64,000 nucleotides of DNA from Streptomyces caelestis (GTDB taxonomy: Bacteria > Actinomycetota > Actinomycetes > Streptomycetales > Streptomycetaceae), in NCBI RefSeq assembly GCF_014205255.1, contig NZ_JACHNE010000001.1, positions 4,650,001-4,714,000 of the forward strand, in the 5' to 3' direction. Below, piece after piece: positions 41,533-49,290 of the stretch. Each line of letters starts with the position of its first letter. The stretch's first letter is position 1. The translations under genes were made by a program, and so were the position numbers. The notes below the pieces were generated by a model. The model ran no database searches, was not told the DNA's origin, and saw only the letters and a list, made by a program, of their open reading frames with translations.

Positions 41533-42208
41533 TCAGCCTGAGGCTGCGCTCTGCGCCCGGGCGGCCCTGGCGCTGGCGAGCCGGTAGGAGTCAGTGCCGG
41601 TTTCGATGATGTTCCCGCCGAAGGTGAGGCGGTCGACGATGGCCGCGCAAAGCCGTGGATCGGTGAATGTTTTTGTCCACCCTCCAAACGACTCGTTGGA
41701 GGCGATGGCGACGCTGTTCTTCTCCTCACGCTCCGTCAGCACCTGGAACAGCAGCTCAGCGCCGTGACGGTCCAGCTCCATGTAGCCAAGTTCGTCTATG
41801 CAGAGGAGATCGACGCGTCCGTAGCGGGCGATGGTCTTGGTCAGGATCTTCTCGTCCGCGGCTTCGACCAGCTCGTTGACCAGTTTGGTGGCGAGTGTGT
41901 AGCGGACCCGGAAGCCGGCCATGGCGGCTTCGGTGCCGAGCGCGATCAACAGGTGGGACTTGCCCGTGCCGGAGTCGCCGATCAGGCAGAGCGGCAGGCC
42001 CTTCTTGACCCACTCGCAGGTCGCCAGGGTGTGAATGACGGCTGCGTCGACGTTCCCGTTGGCCTCGAAGTCGAAGGCCCGCAGCGACTTCTCCCGCGGG
42101 AACTGCGCCGCCTTGATGCGCCGTTCGGAGCGGCGGCGGGCCCGGGCGTCGCACTCGGCCATCAGCAGTTCGGCGAGGAAGCCGCGATAGGACATCTGGT
42201 CGCGGGCG
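41533..42208 (-). pseudogene. istB: IstB-like ATPase, N-terminus lost and fused to IstA remnant
   Basis: From MSYRGFLAELLMAECDARAR onward this is an IS21 helper ATPase: CLIGDSGTGKSHLLIALG (Walker A), DLLCIDELGYMEL (Walker B), NSVAIASNESFGGW and a C-terminal GNIIETGTDSYRLASARAAR. The first 25 or so residues of a normal IstB are missing. The frame is continuous with the IstA piece LVRKPGAFA, so an internal deletion created an in-frame IstA-IstB fusion. Confidence 0.8.
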
Positions 42209-43418
42209 GCGGCGAACGCACCGGGCTTGCGGACCAGCGCCTCCAGGTAGTGGTCCAGATCAAGCCGGGTCTTCCCCTTGGCGATCAGCCGTTCATGGCG
42301 GGCGACCTCCTGCTGGCCGTCGTAGACCACCAGCTCGGACGCGTGCAGCATGGCCCGGACGGTCCGGCCGATCAGCCGCACCGGCACCGAATAGCGGTTG
42401 GTACGGACACTGATCTGGCTGAAGCGGTCCACCGCAGGCTGAACAGCCTCCCCGTCTCGAAGGGTTCGTCCGGTAACGGCTGCAGCAACGGCCGTTCGAC
42501 GGCGAAGTACTCGCTCACCGGCCGTGGCCGGGACCCGATCCGGCGCCGTTCGTCCTCCTCGTCCCACTGCTCGATCATCGCGTTGAGCTCGGCGAGGGAG
42601 GCGACTTCGGGGACGGGGACCATGTGATTGCGGCGGAACCAGCCGATCTGCCCCTCCACGCCACCCTTCTCGTGGGCGCCCTCGATGCCGGGCAGGCAAT
42701 ACGCAGCATCGATGCCGAAGTGCGACCGGAACGCGGTCCACCGCTCGTTCTCCACGCGGGACCGCGAGCTCAGCACCCGGGAGACCGCGGAGCGGAGGTT
42801 GTCGTAACGGACCTTGCCCGTCGGGACGCCGCCCAGCACGCTGAGAGCGTGGACGTGGCCTTCGAGGAATGCCTCCTGGCCGCAGGAGGCGAAGACGCGG
42901 TGCACGGCCTTGCCCGAATACGACAGGCGCATCGCGAACACGAAGCAGGTGACCTGCTCACCGGCCAGACGTACCTTCACGTCGCCGAAGTCCACCTCCG
43001 CCTCGGCCCCCGGCCTGTGGGACTGCGGAATGAACGCGTGTACCACCCCGCGGCCGGCCTCAACGGCGATCTGGGGGCGCCGGTCGGCGACATAGGCCCG
43101 CACCATCGGATAGGTCACCGCCTCCGCCCCGTGCTCGTCCAGGAGCCGGTCGAAGATCCGCTTGACCGTGTGACGCTGCTTGCGCGGCGCATCCAGATCC
43201 GCCCGGAGCATCTGGTCGATCAACGGCTTGTAGGCATCCAGGCGGGTCCCGCGCGGCCGCGGCTTCTTCCGCGGCTCCGGCCAGACCGACTCCAACGCGG
43301 CCTTCACCGTGCGGAATCCGACTCCGTACTCACGCATCAAGGCCCGGTACGACATCCCTGCCCGGGCATCACGGCGGATCGCCGCGTACAAGTCGACCTT
43401 GGATTTCGGTGGCGCCAT
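42209..43418 (-). pseudogene. istA: IstA-like transposase, frameshifted and truncated
   Basis: Start MAPPKSKVDLYAAIRRDARA. An N-terminal HTH is followed by the DDE core with AEAEVDFGDVKVR (D), KVRYDNLRSAV (D) and EGAHEKGGVEGQIG (E). Near 42434 one G appears to be missing. The frame then leaves FETGRLFSLR for nonsense, while the next frame continues VDRFSQISVRTNRYSVPVRL. Downstream the protein stops at VRKPGAFA, where it is fused to IstB. About 150 C-terminal residues are deleted. Confidence 0.8.
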
Positions 43419-43537
43419 CGCTGCCTCATCCCGCAGAGCACGTCCATGCTCCCACCGCAAGCCCCCGAGTGTTGTCAGAACCCAGAGACATCGCCCTCCG
43501 GCGAAACCGGGCGCTCCCCGCTCTGAGTAACAAGTGG

Positions 43538-43562
43538 TGTCCGTTCCCACGTACAAAACCAC
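43538..43562. repeat. IS21 element right inverted repeat
   Basis: Inverted partner of 41193-41217 with two mismatches; it lies about 60 bases outside the inner TGTTGTCA end, symmetrical with the left side. Confidence 0.75.
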
Positions 43563-43783
43563 CGGGGCGTCGGTCAGTGCGGCGCACCCTGACGGAGCGC
43601 CCTCTTCGTCACGAACTATCGGCTGGTTGGTCATTGCAGTCCAGGACACGACTGGGCGATATCAGCCCGCTGACGTGCCGCCGCCACAGCGGCGCAGGCC
43701 CCCAGGCAGCGGATCGGGCTTCCGGGCGGCAGAACGATGAATCGATCGACAACATATGTCGGTCGCTGATATATATAGGCGAC

Positions 43784-44140
43784 ATGAATGAACGACCGCT
43801 TCAGGAGCCGACGCTGCTCCTGCTCACTGCCCTGGCCGACGAGCCCAGGCACGGCTACGGACTGATTCAGGAGATCGACGCGATCTCCCAGGGCCGTGTG
43901 CGGATGCGCACCGGTACTCTCTACGGCGCGCTGGACCGGCTGGCCCAGCAGGGCCTGATCCGGGTCGAGCGCGAGGAGGTCGTGGACGGTCGGGCGCGCA
44001 AGGTCTACGCCCTCGCCGAGGCCGGCCGAGACGTGCTGGCCGCCGAGACGGAGCGGCTGCGTGCTGTCGTCGCCGAGGCGGAGCGTCGACTGGCCGCCCG
44101 TCGCGCCCACGTCATCCGCCCGAAGGGGGCCCTGGCATGA
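43784..44140 (+). CDS. PadR-family transcriptional regulator
   Basis: 118 residues from the ATG giving MNERPLQEPTLLLLTALADE. The winged HTH signature is RHGYGLIQEIDAISQGRVRM then TGTLYGALDRLAQQGLIRVE, with a C-terminal dimer helix. It usually represses its own operon and a membrane or efflux gene. An ACATATGT dyad (43752-43759) and a TATATATA stretch lie just upstream, matching PadR-type operator composition. The next gene overlaps by ATGA. Confidence 0.9.
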   Translation: MNERPLQEPTLLLLTALADEPRHGYGLIQEIDAISQGRVRMRTGTLYGALDRLAQQGLIRVEREEVVDGRARKVYALAEAGRDVLAAETERLRAVVAEAERRLAARRAHVIRPKGALA

Positions 44141-45081
44141 CGCAGCAGCACAGCTCACTCGCGTTCCGCTGGGCGCTGCGCCTCCATCCGGCTGCCTACC
44201 GCGCTGAGCACGAAGCCGAGTTGACCGCGATCTATGCCGAGGCGACGCAGGGTGCCGGCCCGCTCGGTCGGCTGCGCGAGGCGCTCGATGTCGCCGGCCA
44301 TGGCCTGCGGCGGCGCACCGGCCTGGGCTCCGACCGGATGGCGGGTCAGGTCCTTGCGCAGGCGGCCCCGCTGGCTGTCGCCGTGGCGACGGGTAGCTTC
44401 GTGGCGGGCCTGTTGTGGCTCTTCGCCCCCGGCGTCCGGACCTTGCCGGCGTCCTCGCTCCCGAATGTGCTGAGCCTGGCCAACACGGGCCTCACGCCGC
44501 TGCTCTGGCTGGCGGCGCTCGCGGCTGTCTGGACCGGGCGCTGGACCGTGGCCCGTGCACTGGTCGTGCCGGCGATGGTGCTGTGCCTGGCCGACGTCCT
44601 GCTGGCGGCGTTCACCTCCTCCGGCTTCCACGGCACCCCCTCGATCGCAGTGATCCGACTGGCCGTGCCGCTGCTCACCGGCGCCGTCGTCCTCGCCGCA
44701 CCCAGGGATCTGCTCGGCCCCTCCCTGTCACAACGCCGCACGATCATGGGAACCACCGCCCTGGCGGCCGTCCTGGTGTCGGGCGTGCAGCTCGTCGACA
44801 TGTACTACCTCTTTACCCTGGGCGTTCTCAGCGACATCGGCCCGCTGTGGGCCGGGGTCCTGTGGGCCGGGGTCCTCGCGATCGCCCTGCTCTTCGGCAC
44901 GCGTAACCGGTTGACCGTCGCGGGAGTGGCGGTGGCCGTGCTGCCCACCACGCTGCAGGTGACGGTCCAGCTCACCCCCGCGGGCGTGGTTGTCCTGCTC
45001 CTGGTCCTGCTCAGCAGCACGGTGCCCTTCCTCCGCGCGCGCCGGCGCCACTTCCAGTCAACCCCGCCAAGCCGGATGTGA
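44137..45081 (+). CDS. Multi-pass membrane protein coupled to PadR
   Basis: 314 residues. A cytoplasmic start (FRWALRLHPAAYRAEHEAEL, a pattern common in PadR-linked permease-like proteins) is followed by seven to eight helices. A short internal duplication gives WAGVLWAGVLAIALLF. It overlaps PadR by four bases and is almost certainly its target and partner. No transporter signature; function unknown. Confidence 0.75.
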   Translation: MTQQHSSLAFRWALRLHPAAYRAEHEAELTAIYAEATQGAGPLGRLREALDVAGHGLRRRTGLGSDRMAGQVLAQAAPLAVAVATGSFVAGLLWLFAPGVRTLPASSLPNVLSLANTGLTPLLWLAALAAVWTGRWTVARALVVPAMVLCLADVLLAAFTSSGFHGTPSIAVIRLAVPLLTGAVVLAAPRDLLGPSLSQRRTIMGTTALAAVLVSGVQLVDMYYLFTLGVLSDIGPLWAGVLWAGVLAIALLFGTRNRLTVAGVAVAVLPTTLQVTVQLTPAGVVVLLLVLLSSTVPFLRARRRHFQSTPPSRM

Positions 45082-45228
45082 TCTTGAAAACCGATCCGTA
45101 GCTCTACAGAGATCGGTCATTGAAGGTCATCCAGGAGAGATGCGCTGTGGGTCGCCCTGCGCGCCGGTACCGCGAGCGCGGATGGACGCAGGGTCGCTGG
45201 CGAATCCCGCACCAGGGGATGGCCGCGA

Positions 45229-46200
45229 TCAGTTGGCACCACGCCGGAAGGTCGCGCGGTAGTCCCTTGGGCGTTGTCCGGTGTGCTTGGCGAAGAGAGC
45301 GGCGAAGGTCCCGGGGTCCTTGTATCCGACCGTGGTGGAGATGCTGGCGACGGTTCGATCCGTGGTCTCAAGCAGGTGGCGGGCACGGCGGACGCGCGAT
45401 GACTGTAGGTACTCAAGAGGACTCCGGCCGGTCTCGTCAGCGAAGCGCCGCAACAGCGTCCGAGTGCTGACCCTGAACGCGTCCGCCAACGCCGCGAGGT
45501 CGTATCGGGCGGCGAGGTCCTGGTCGAGTCGTCGCATGACCCTGCGGGAGAACTCGTTTCCGGGATGCGGAAGAAGTCGCGCGTCGACGTATGGAGTCTG
45601 GGAGGATCGCGCGTCGTCGACGAGCGCCACCCGCGCGGTTGCCCGTGCCACGTCAGCACCGCTGTGTTGGCGGATCAGTTCCAGCGCGAAGTCGTACATG
45701 GCACTGAAGGCCGCGGTCGTCGTCACCCCCTTGTCGGTGACGACCAGACGTTCGGGGCGGACGTCGGCTTCCGGACAGCGTTGAGCCAGTTCGTCGGCGA
45801 GAAGCCACGCCGTCGTAGCCCGGCGCCGGTTGAGAAGCCCTGCCTCGGCGAGCAGGAAGGCGCCGACACAGATCGAGACGACGGCGTTACCCGCAGCGGT
45901 GTGTGAGCGGATCGCCGCGATCTCAGGGGCGAGGGCCGTGAGTTTCGCGTCCACGTCGAGACCCGGCACCAGCTCGAATCCCGGCACGACAAGAACGTCG
46001 ACCTCGCGGAGCGGAGCGACGGCCAACGCCACACCGCCCGAAGCGGTGATGCGACGACGAGGTGAAACGACCGACACCTCGTAGCCCGAGCGGTCCGGAC
46101 CGGCAACGTGCGTGGCCATCGTCAACAGGTCGGGCACGCCGAACACCTCGGACGCGAAGCAGCCCGGGTAGGCCAGAACGCCAACCCGCAGTGCGCTCAT
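45229..46200 (-). CDS. GlxA-type AraC-family transcriptional regulator (second copy)
   Basis: 323 residues from the ATG after GGAGGCGACC. The DJ-1/PfpI-like domain (VSICVGAFLLAEAGLLNRRR) is followed by two HTHs (LAALADAFRVSTRTLLRRFA and SISTTVGYKDPGTFAALFAK). It is divergent from a dienelactone-hydrolase-like gene 98 bases away, the probable target. It is clearly different in sequence from the copy at 8132. Confidence 0.9.
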   Translation of the reverse strand: MSALRVGVLAYPGCFASEVFGVPDLLTMATHVAGPDRSGYEVSVVSPRRRITASGGVALAVAPLREVDVLVVPGFELVPGLDVDAKLTALAPEIAAIRSHTAAGNAVVSICVGAFLLAEAGLLNRRRATTAWLLADELAQRCPEADVRPERLVVTDKGVTTTAAFSAMYDFALELIRQHSGADVARATARVALVDDARSSQTPYVDARLLPHPGNEFSRRVMRRLDQDLAARYDLAALADAFRVSTRTLLRRFADETGRSPLEYLQSSRVRRARHLLETTDRTVASISTTVGYKDPGTFAALFAKHTGQRPRDYRATFRRGAN

Positions 46201-46298
46201 GGTCGCCTCCTGACCACCACGCCCTGTGGCGAGATCGCCCCTCCATATGGCGATCCAGCCTATCGCCTTGTGCGGGTTCATCAGTCCACGCTGTCGCC

Positions 46299-47150
46299 AT
46301 GACCGCTTCCAACGGACGTCTTGGCGACGCGATCACGGACTTCTCCCACCGGCTGGTGGACGTGGCCGGGGTGGTGAAGACGGTGCATGTCGCCGGTTCT
46401 GGGCCGGCCGTCGTATTGATGCCGGAGATGCCTGGTATCAGCCCCGACGTCCTTCGGCTGGCGCGGTGGGTGCGGGATGCGGGTTTCACCGTGTACCTTC
46501 CCTCGCTCTTCGGGACCGACGGTGCCCATCCCACGGTCGAGGGTGGGCAGGAGGTGATTCGCCGGGCGTGTGTCAGTGCCGAGTTCCGTGCCTTTGCCGG
46601 GGGCGGCACCAGCCCTGTCGTGGCGTGGCTGCGTGGGCTGGCGCGCCAAGCCCACGCCGAGTGTGGCGGTCCCGGAGTCGGTGCGATCGGACTGTGCTTC
46701 ACGGGCAACTTCGCACTCACCATGGCGATTGAGCCTGCCGTCATCGCGCCGGTGGTCAACCATCCATCACTGCCGTTGGACGATCCCGCCGGACTGGAGA
46801 TGAGCGAAGAGGACGCGCACGCGGTCCAGGAGCGCGTTGCACGCGGCGGACTGAAGGTCCTCGCCTACCGCTTCGACAACGACCGTTGGTGCACCGGGCA
46901 GCGTTTCGCCGCGTACCGAGCCCTACTCGGCGACGCCTTCGACGGCCGCGTCCTTCCAGGCGGTTCTGCGAACACGAACCCGCCCCCGTTCTTCCGTGAT
47001 GTGGTGGGGTCCCCCCACAGTGTGGTTACCGCCCACCTCGTGGACGAGGACGGACACCCCACACTGAAGGCCAGAGACGAGATCCTCGCCTTTCTGACCG
47101 AACGGCTGAGCCGGACCGGGCACTCGGAGGTCAATCGTCAAGGGCTGTAG
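46299..47150 (+). CDS. Dienelactone hydrolase-family protein
   Basis: 283 residues. Alpha/beta hydrolase with Cys nucleophile in GAIGLCFTGNFALTMA, an acid in the YRFDNDRWC region and His in DEDGHPTLK. The N-terminus (GPAVVLMPEMPGISPDVLRL) gives the oxyanion loop. The classic enzyme opens dienelactone in chloroaromatic breakdown, but most relatives have unknown substrates. Divergent from a GlxA-type regulator. Confidence 0.82.
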   Translation: MTASNGRLGDAITDFSHRLVDVAGVVKTVHVAGSGPAVVLMPEMPGISPDVLRLARWVRDAGFTVYLPSLFGTDGAHPTVEGGQEVIRRACVSAEFRAFAGGGTSPVVAWLRGLARQAHAECGGPGVGAIGLCFTGNFALTMAIEPAVIAPVVNHPSLPLDDPAGLEMSEEDAHAVQERVARGGLKVLAYRFDNDRWCTGQRFAAYRALLGDAFDGRVLPGGSANTNPPPFFRDVVGSPHSVVTAHLVDEDGHPTLKARDEILAFLTERLSRTGHSEVNRQGL

Positions 47151-47304
47151 GCCACGCGAGGCCATTGGCGTCTCAAGCGGCACGCCACGGCTCATGTATT
47201 GGACCTCGCATGCGAGGCACGGTAGCTCCAGAGACTGACTGGTATGGGCTGGGACCGTTCTTGCTCGTTCGGTGGTCAGGACGGGGATGCGCTGATCAGT
47301 TGGC

Positions 47305-47541
47305 GTGCTGCGGCACACCGGCCACACTCTCTCGACCCGGTCCGGTGCCACTGTGAAGGACACGATGGTGCGCGCCGGGCAGTCGTCCGAGAAGGCCGCG
47401 CTGATCTATCGGCACTCCGACGAGGAGCGCCAGGAGGAGGTTGCCGCCGGCCTCGACGTCACGGTCCGGAAGGCCCGCGAGGAGGCTGTCCGGAAGGCTG
47501 CCGAGAAGCCTTCTGGCACGGATCTGGCACGCGGCGAGTGA
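47305..47541 (+). pseudogene. Tyrosine recombinase (integrase) C-terminal relic 0
   Basis: VLRHTGHTLSTRSGATVKDT then MVRAGQSSEKAALIYRHSDE is the end of an actinobacterial phage-type integrase with the HTG motif and the catalytic tyrosine (LIYRH). It continues to SGTDLARGE and a stop. The catalytic arginine and the N-terminal domains are absent. A hairpin follows. The same tail recurs, more decayed, at 48.7 and 57.5-57.7 kb. Confidence 0.8.
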
Positions 47542-47560
47542 TCACACCGGACAGCAAAAG

Positions 47561-47588
47561 GGCCCAGGTCGCTGACCTGGGCCTTCTT
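47561..47588 (+). terminator. Intrinsic terminator after integrase relic 0
   Basis: GGCCCAGGTC (47561-47570) pairs with GACCTGGGCC (47574-47583), with AAAA before and TTCTT after. The same hairpin follows each integrase tail in this region. Confidence 0.8.
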
Positions 47589-47733
47589 CAGGGCATCCTC
47601 TGGGCACGGGCACCACCAGCGGCCGAGTCAGACGTGCGCGCTGCGCTTCGCACGGACCAGCGGGCACCGTCCGCCTGGCTGACCTCGATTGTCGGTTGCG
47701 ACCACAGATCCGATGCTTGGACGTGGCCTCGCG

Positions 47734-47773
47734 AATGTTGGTGACGTATTCTTCTATGTACATCACCAACATT
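47734..47773. promoter_or_regulatory. Operator-like inverted repeat in the vapBC promoter
   Basis: AATGTTGGTGA (47734-47744) and TCACCAACATT (47763-47773) are exact complements. With one mismatch the arms grow to 15 bases around TTCTTCTATG. It ends 15 bases before the antitoxin ATG, and its A/T-rich centre fits a -10 region. This is the expected place for VapBC autorepression. Confidence 0.7.
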
Positions 47774-47788
47774 GTATGGAGGTGCGGC

Positions 47789-48010
47789 ATGTCTGTGACC
47801 CAGATCGACATCGATGACGACGCTCTGGAACGCGCCATGGCTCTGTCCAAGGTCAGGACCAAGAAGGAGGCGGTGAATCTGGCTCTGCACTTCTATGCCG
47901 AGCAGCAGGAGCGGGCGGCACGCATCAGCCGTCACTTCGAGCGTGCGCGTGAGTGGGGTGCCGTCGATGACGCAGAGCGCCTGCACCGGGCGGAGAAGCA
48001 CAGCAGGTGA
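47789..48010 (+). CDS. vapB: VapB-type antitoxin
   Basis: 73 residues from an ATG with GGAGG upstream. The N-terminus (SVTQIDIDDDALERAMALSK, KTKKEAVNLAL-like) is a ribbon-helix-helix DNA-binding domain. The acidic/basic C-terminal half would wrap the toxin. It neutralises VapC and represses the operon through the adjacent inverted repeat. The stop overlaps the toxin GTG. Confidence 0.85.
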   Translation: MSVTQIDIDDDALERAMALSKVRTKKEAVNLALHFYAEQQERAARISRHFERAREWGAVDDAERLHRAEKHSR

Positions 48011-48417
48011 TCTACTTGCTCGACACGTCCGGTCTGGTCCGGCTGCTCCGCGAACCGGAACTGCAATCGGCCTGGTACGACGCGATTGACGCCGGGGCCA
48101 TCGCATCCTGCTACGTGCAACGCGCCGAGTTTCTCCACAGCGCTCGGAACGGACGCGAGTACGACGAGATCTCGGAGATGTTCACTGACCTGTACCCCGA
48201 CGTGTCGGTGCCGAAGAACGCGGGGCGCTGGATTGGCGCGGTGCAACACCGTATGGCTCAGGCTGGAGAGCATCGCAGCGCCTCCGCCGTGGACCTCGTC
48301 ATCGCCGCCACCGCGGCCCATCACGGTCTGGCTGTCCTCCATGATGACGCCGACTACCGGGCCGTTGCCCAGCACGCATCCGACCTGACCGAGCACAGCA
48401 TCCATGACGTGGCTTGA
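48007..48417 (+). CDS. vapC: VapC-type PIN-domain ribonuclease toxin
   Basis: 136 residues. PIN-domain acidic residues are in IYLLDTSGLVRLL (first Asp), VQRAEFLHSA (Glu) and HRSASAVDLVIAATAAHHGL (Asp), and the end is VLHDDADYRAVAQH. It cleaves RNA with magnesium, halting translation when VapB is degraded. The GTG overlaps the antitoxin stop (GTGA). It appears intact, unlike the vapC relics at 49.1 and 60.6 kb, and its sequence is not a close copy of them. Confidence 0.88.
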   Translation: MIYLLDTSGLVRLLREPELQSAWYDAIDAGAIASCYVQRAEFLHSARNGREYDEISEMFTDLYPDVSVPKNAGRWIGAVQHRMAQAGEHRSASAVDLVIAATAAHHGLAVLHDDADYRAVAQHASDLTEHSIHDVA

Positions 48418-48670
48418 GGCACTTTGACCTGGGAATACGTAGCCTCCCACGCTGTCGGGAGGGGCGGTACGGGGATCTGATCGGTCCGTTGCGGCGCTGC
48501 TGTCTGCATCCATGTGCTTCCCGCATTGCCGGAGATGCGTGATTGCGGATGCGTACGTGCGCCGGCCTCCCGCTGTCATTCGACGTCGATTCCGCAGGCG
48601 CGGGCGAGGCCGCCGAGGCCGTTCGCTCAGCCCTGGCCGAGGGCGCGCGCAGCATCCATGCGGGTCGGCT

Positions 48671-48707
48671 GTCCTTGTGGCACGGATCTGGCACGCGGCA
48701 ACTGAAC
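48671..48707 (+). pseudogene. Integrase tail relic 1
   Basis: The frame CPCGTDLARGN followed by a stop matches PSGTDLARGE of the relic at 47541. It is followed by the same type of hairpin and then by the tRNA-Gly half-site. No further integrase body is recognisable upstream. Confidence 0.6.
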
Positions 48708-48722
48708 AACTGAGGACGGCGA

Positions 48723-48751
48723 GAAGGCCCGGGTCGATGACCCGGGCCTTC
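48723..48751 (+). terminator. Hairpin of scar 1
   Basis: GAAGGCCCGGGTC (48723-48735) pairs exactly with 48739-48751 around GAT. It stands at the same place relative to integrase tail and att half-site as the hairpins in the other scars. Confidence 0.75.
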
Positions 48752-48760
48752 GTCATGGAA

Positions 48761-48804
48761 CGGGTGACGAGAATCGCACTCCCACCTCGGGAAGCGACGG
48801 CGCC
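48761..48804 (-). repeat. attR-like tRNA-Gly(CCC) 3' half, copy 1 (degenerate)
   Basis: Read on the minus strand, CGATTCTCGTCACCCG is the T-arm/acceptor end of tRNA-Gly. The anticodon-stem part is mutated (CACCTCGGGAAGC) relative to copies 2 and 3. The match ends at the anticodon loop and continues with GACGGCGC, shared by all three copies, in place of the 5' half of a tRNA. It is therefore an integration remnant, not a gene. Confidence 0.75.
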
Positions 48805-49096
48805 TCCATCGAGACTTGGCTCCTGACCTGCGCGGATGCCGCCTGGGTGGTGTGGCTGCGTGGCCCGGCCGCACCACCATTGACCGTGGTTGTCCGGTCT
48901 TACGGGCACGCTCTGGGCACGGCTTCGAGAAAGGGCCGGCAGGCACTGCGCGTGAAACGGTCTCTGGGTTCGGCTCGACCGGTCCGGAGATCCAGCTCGG
49001 AGAACCTTCGCGAGCGCACAGGACGTCCGGTGCAGTGCGCGCCTGTCAGGGGAGGGATGTCGCGCATCCTCGGAGCGGCCGGCGCTCGGCCCCGTT

Positions 49097-49166
49097 TCAC
49101 TTGCCGGTTTCCGGGCCGTACCACTGCAGTGCTTGGCCGGTGACGGCGGCGATGAGGACTGCTCGC
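49097..49166 (-). pseudogene. VapC C-terminal relic
   Basis: The minus strand reads VLIAAVTGQALQWYGPETGK and a stop, matching SIAAVTGQALQWCGPNAWK of the broken vapBC at 60577. It lies about 340 bases beyond half-site 1, the same distance and orientation as the relic beyond half-site 3, so the two scars are copies of one locus. Confidence 0.65.
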
Positions 49167-49290
49167 CGCCGGAACGTCCCGCACGGTCGGCCCCTGTGAC
49201 GGGTCCTCCTGGCGTGGGTCGGGTGGGCGGACCGGGTGATCCCGGCCCGCCCATTGTGGGGAAAGGATTCCCCTGGAGGGTCTTGCGCCG

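Larger units (their letters stand above)
41193..43562. mobile_element. Degenerate IS21-family insertion sequence
   Basis: About 2.37 kb. Outer inverted repeats at 41193-41217 and 43538-43562 match in 23 of 25 bases (GTGGTTTCGTAGGTGGGAAC at the left). Inner TGACAACAC repeats occur near 41279 and 43470, resembling the ends of actinobacterial IS21 elements. The content is istA (frameshifted and C-terminally deleted) joined to istB (N-terminally deleted). It cannot make its own normal proteins. No clear target-site duplication seen. Confidence 0.8.

Noticed and set aside
47305..47541. A functional small integrase gene
   Set aside because: Only the last 78 residues remain; the catalytic arginine and DNA-binding parts are missing.
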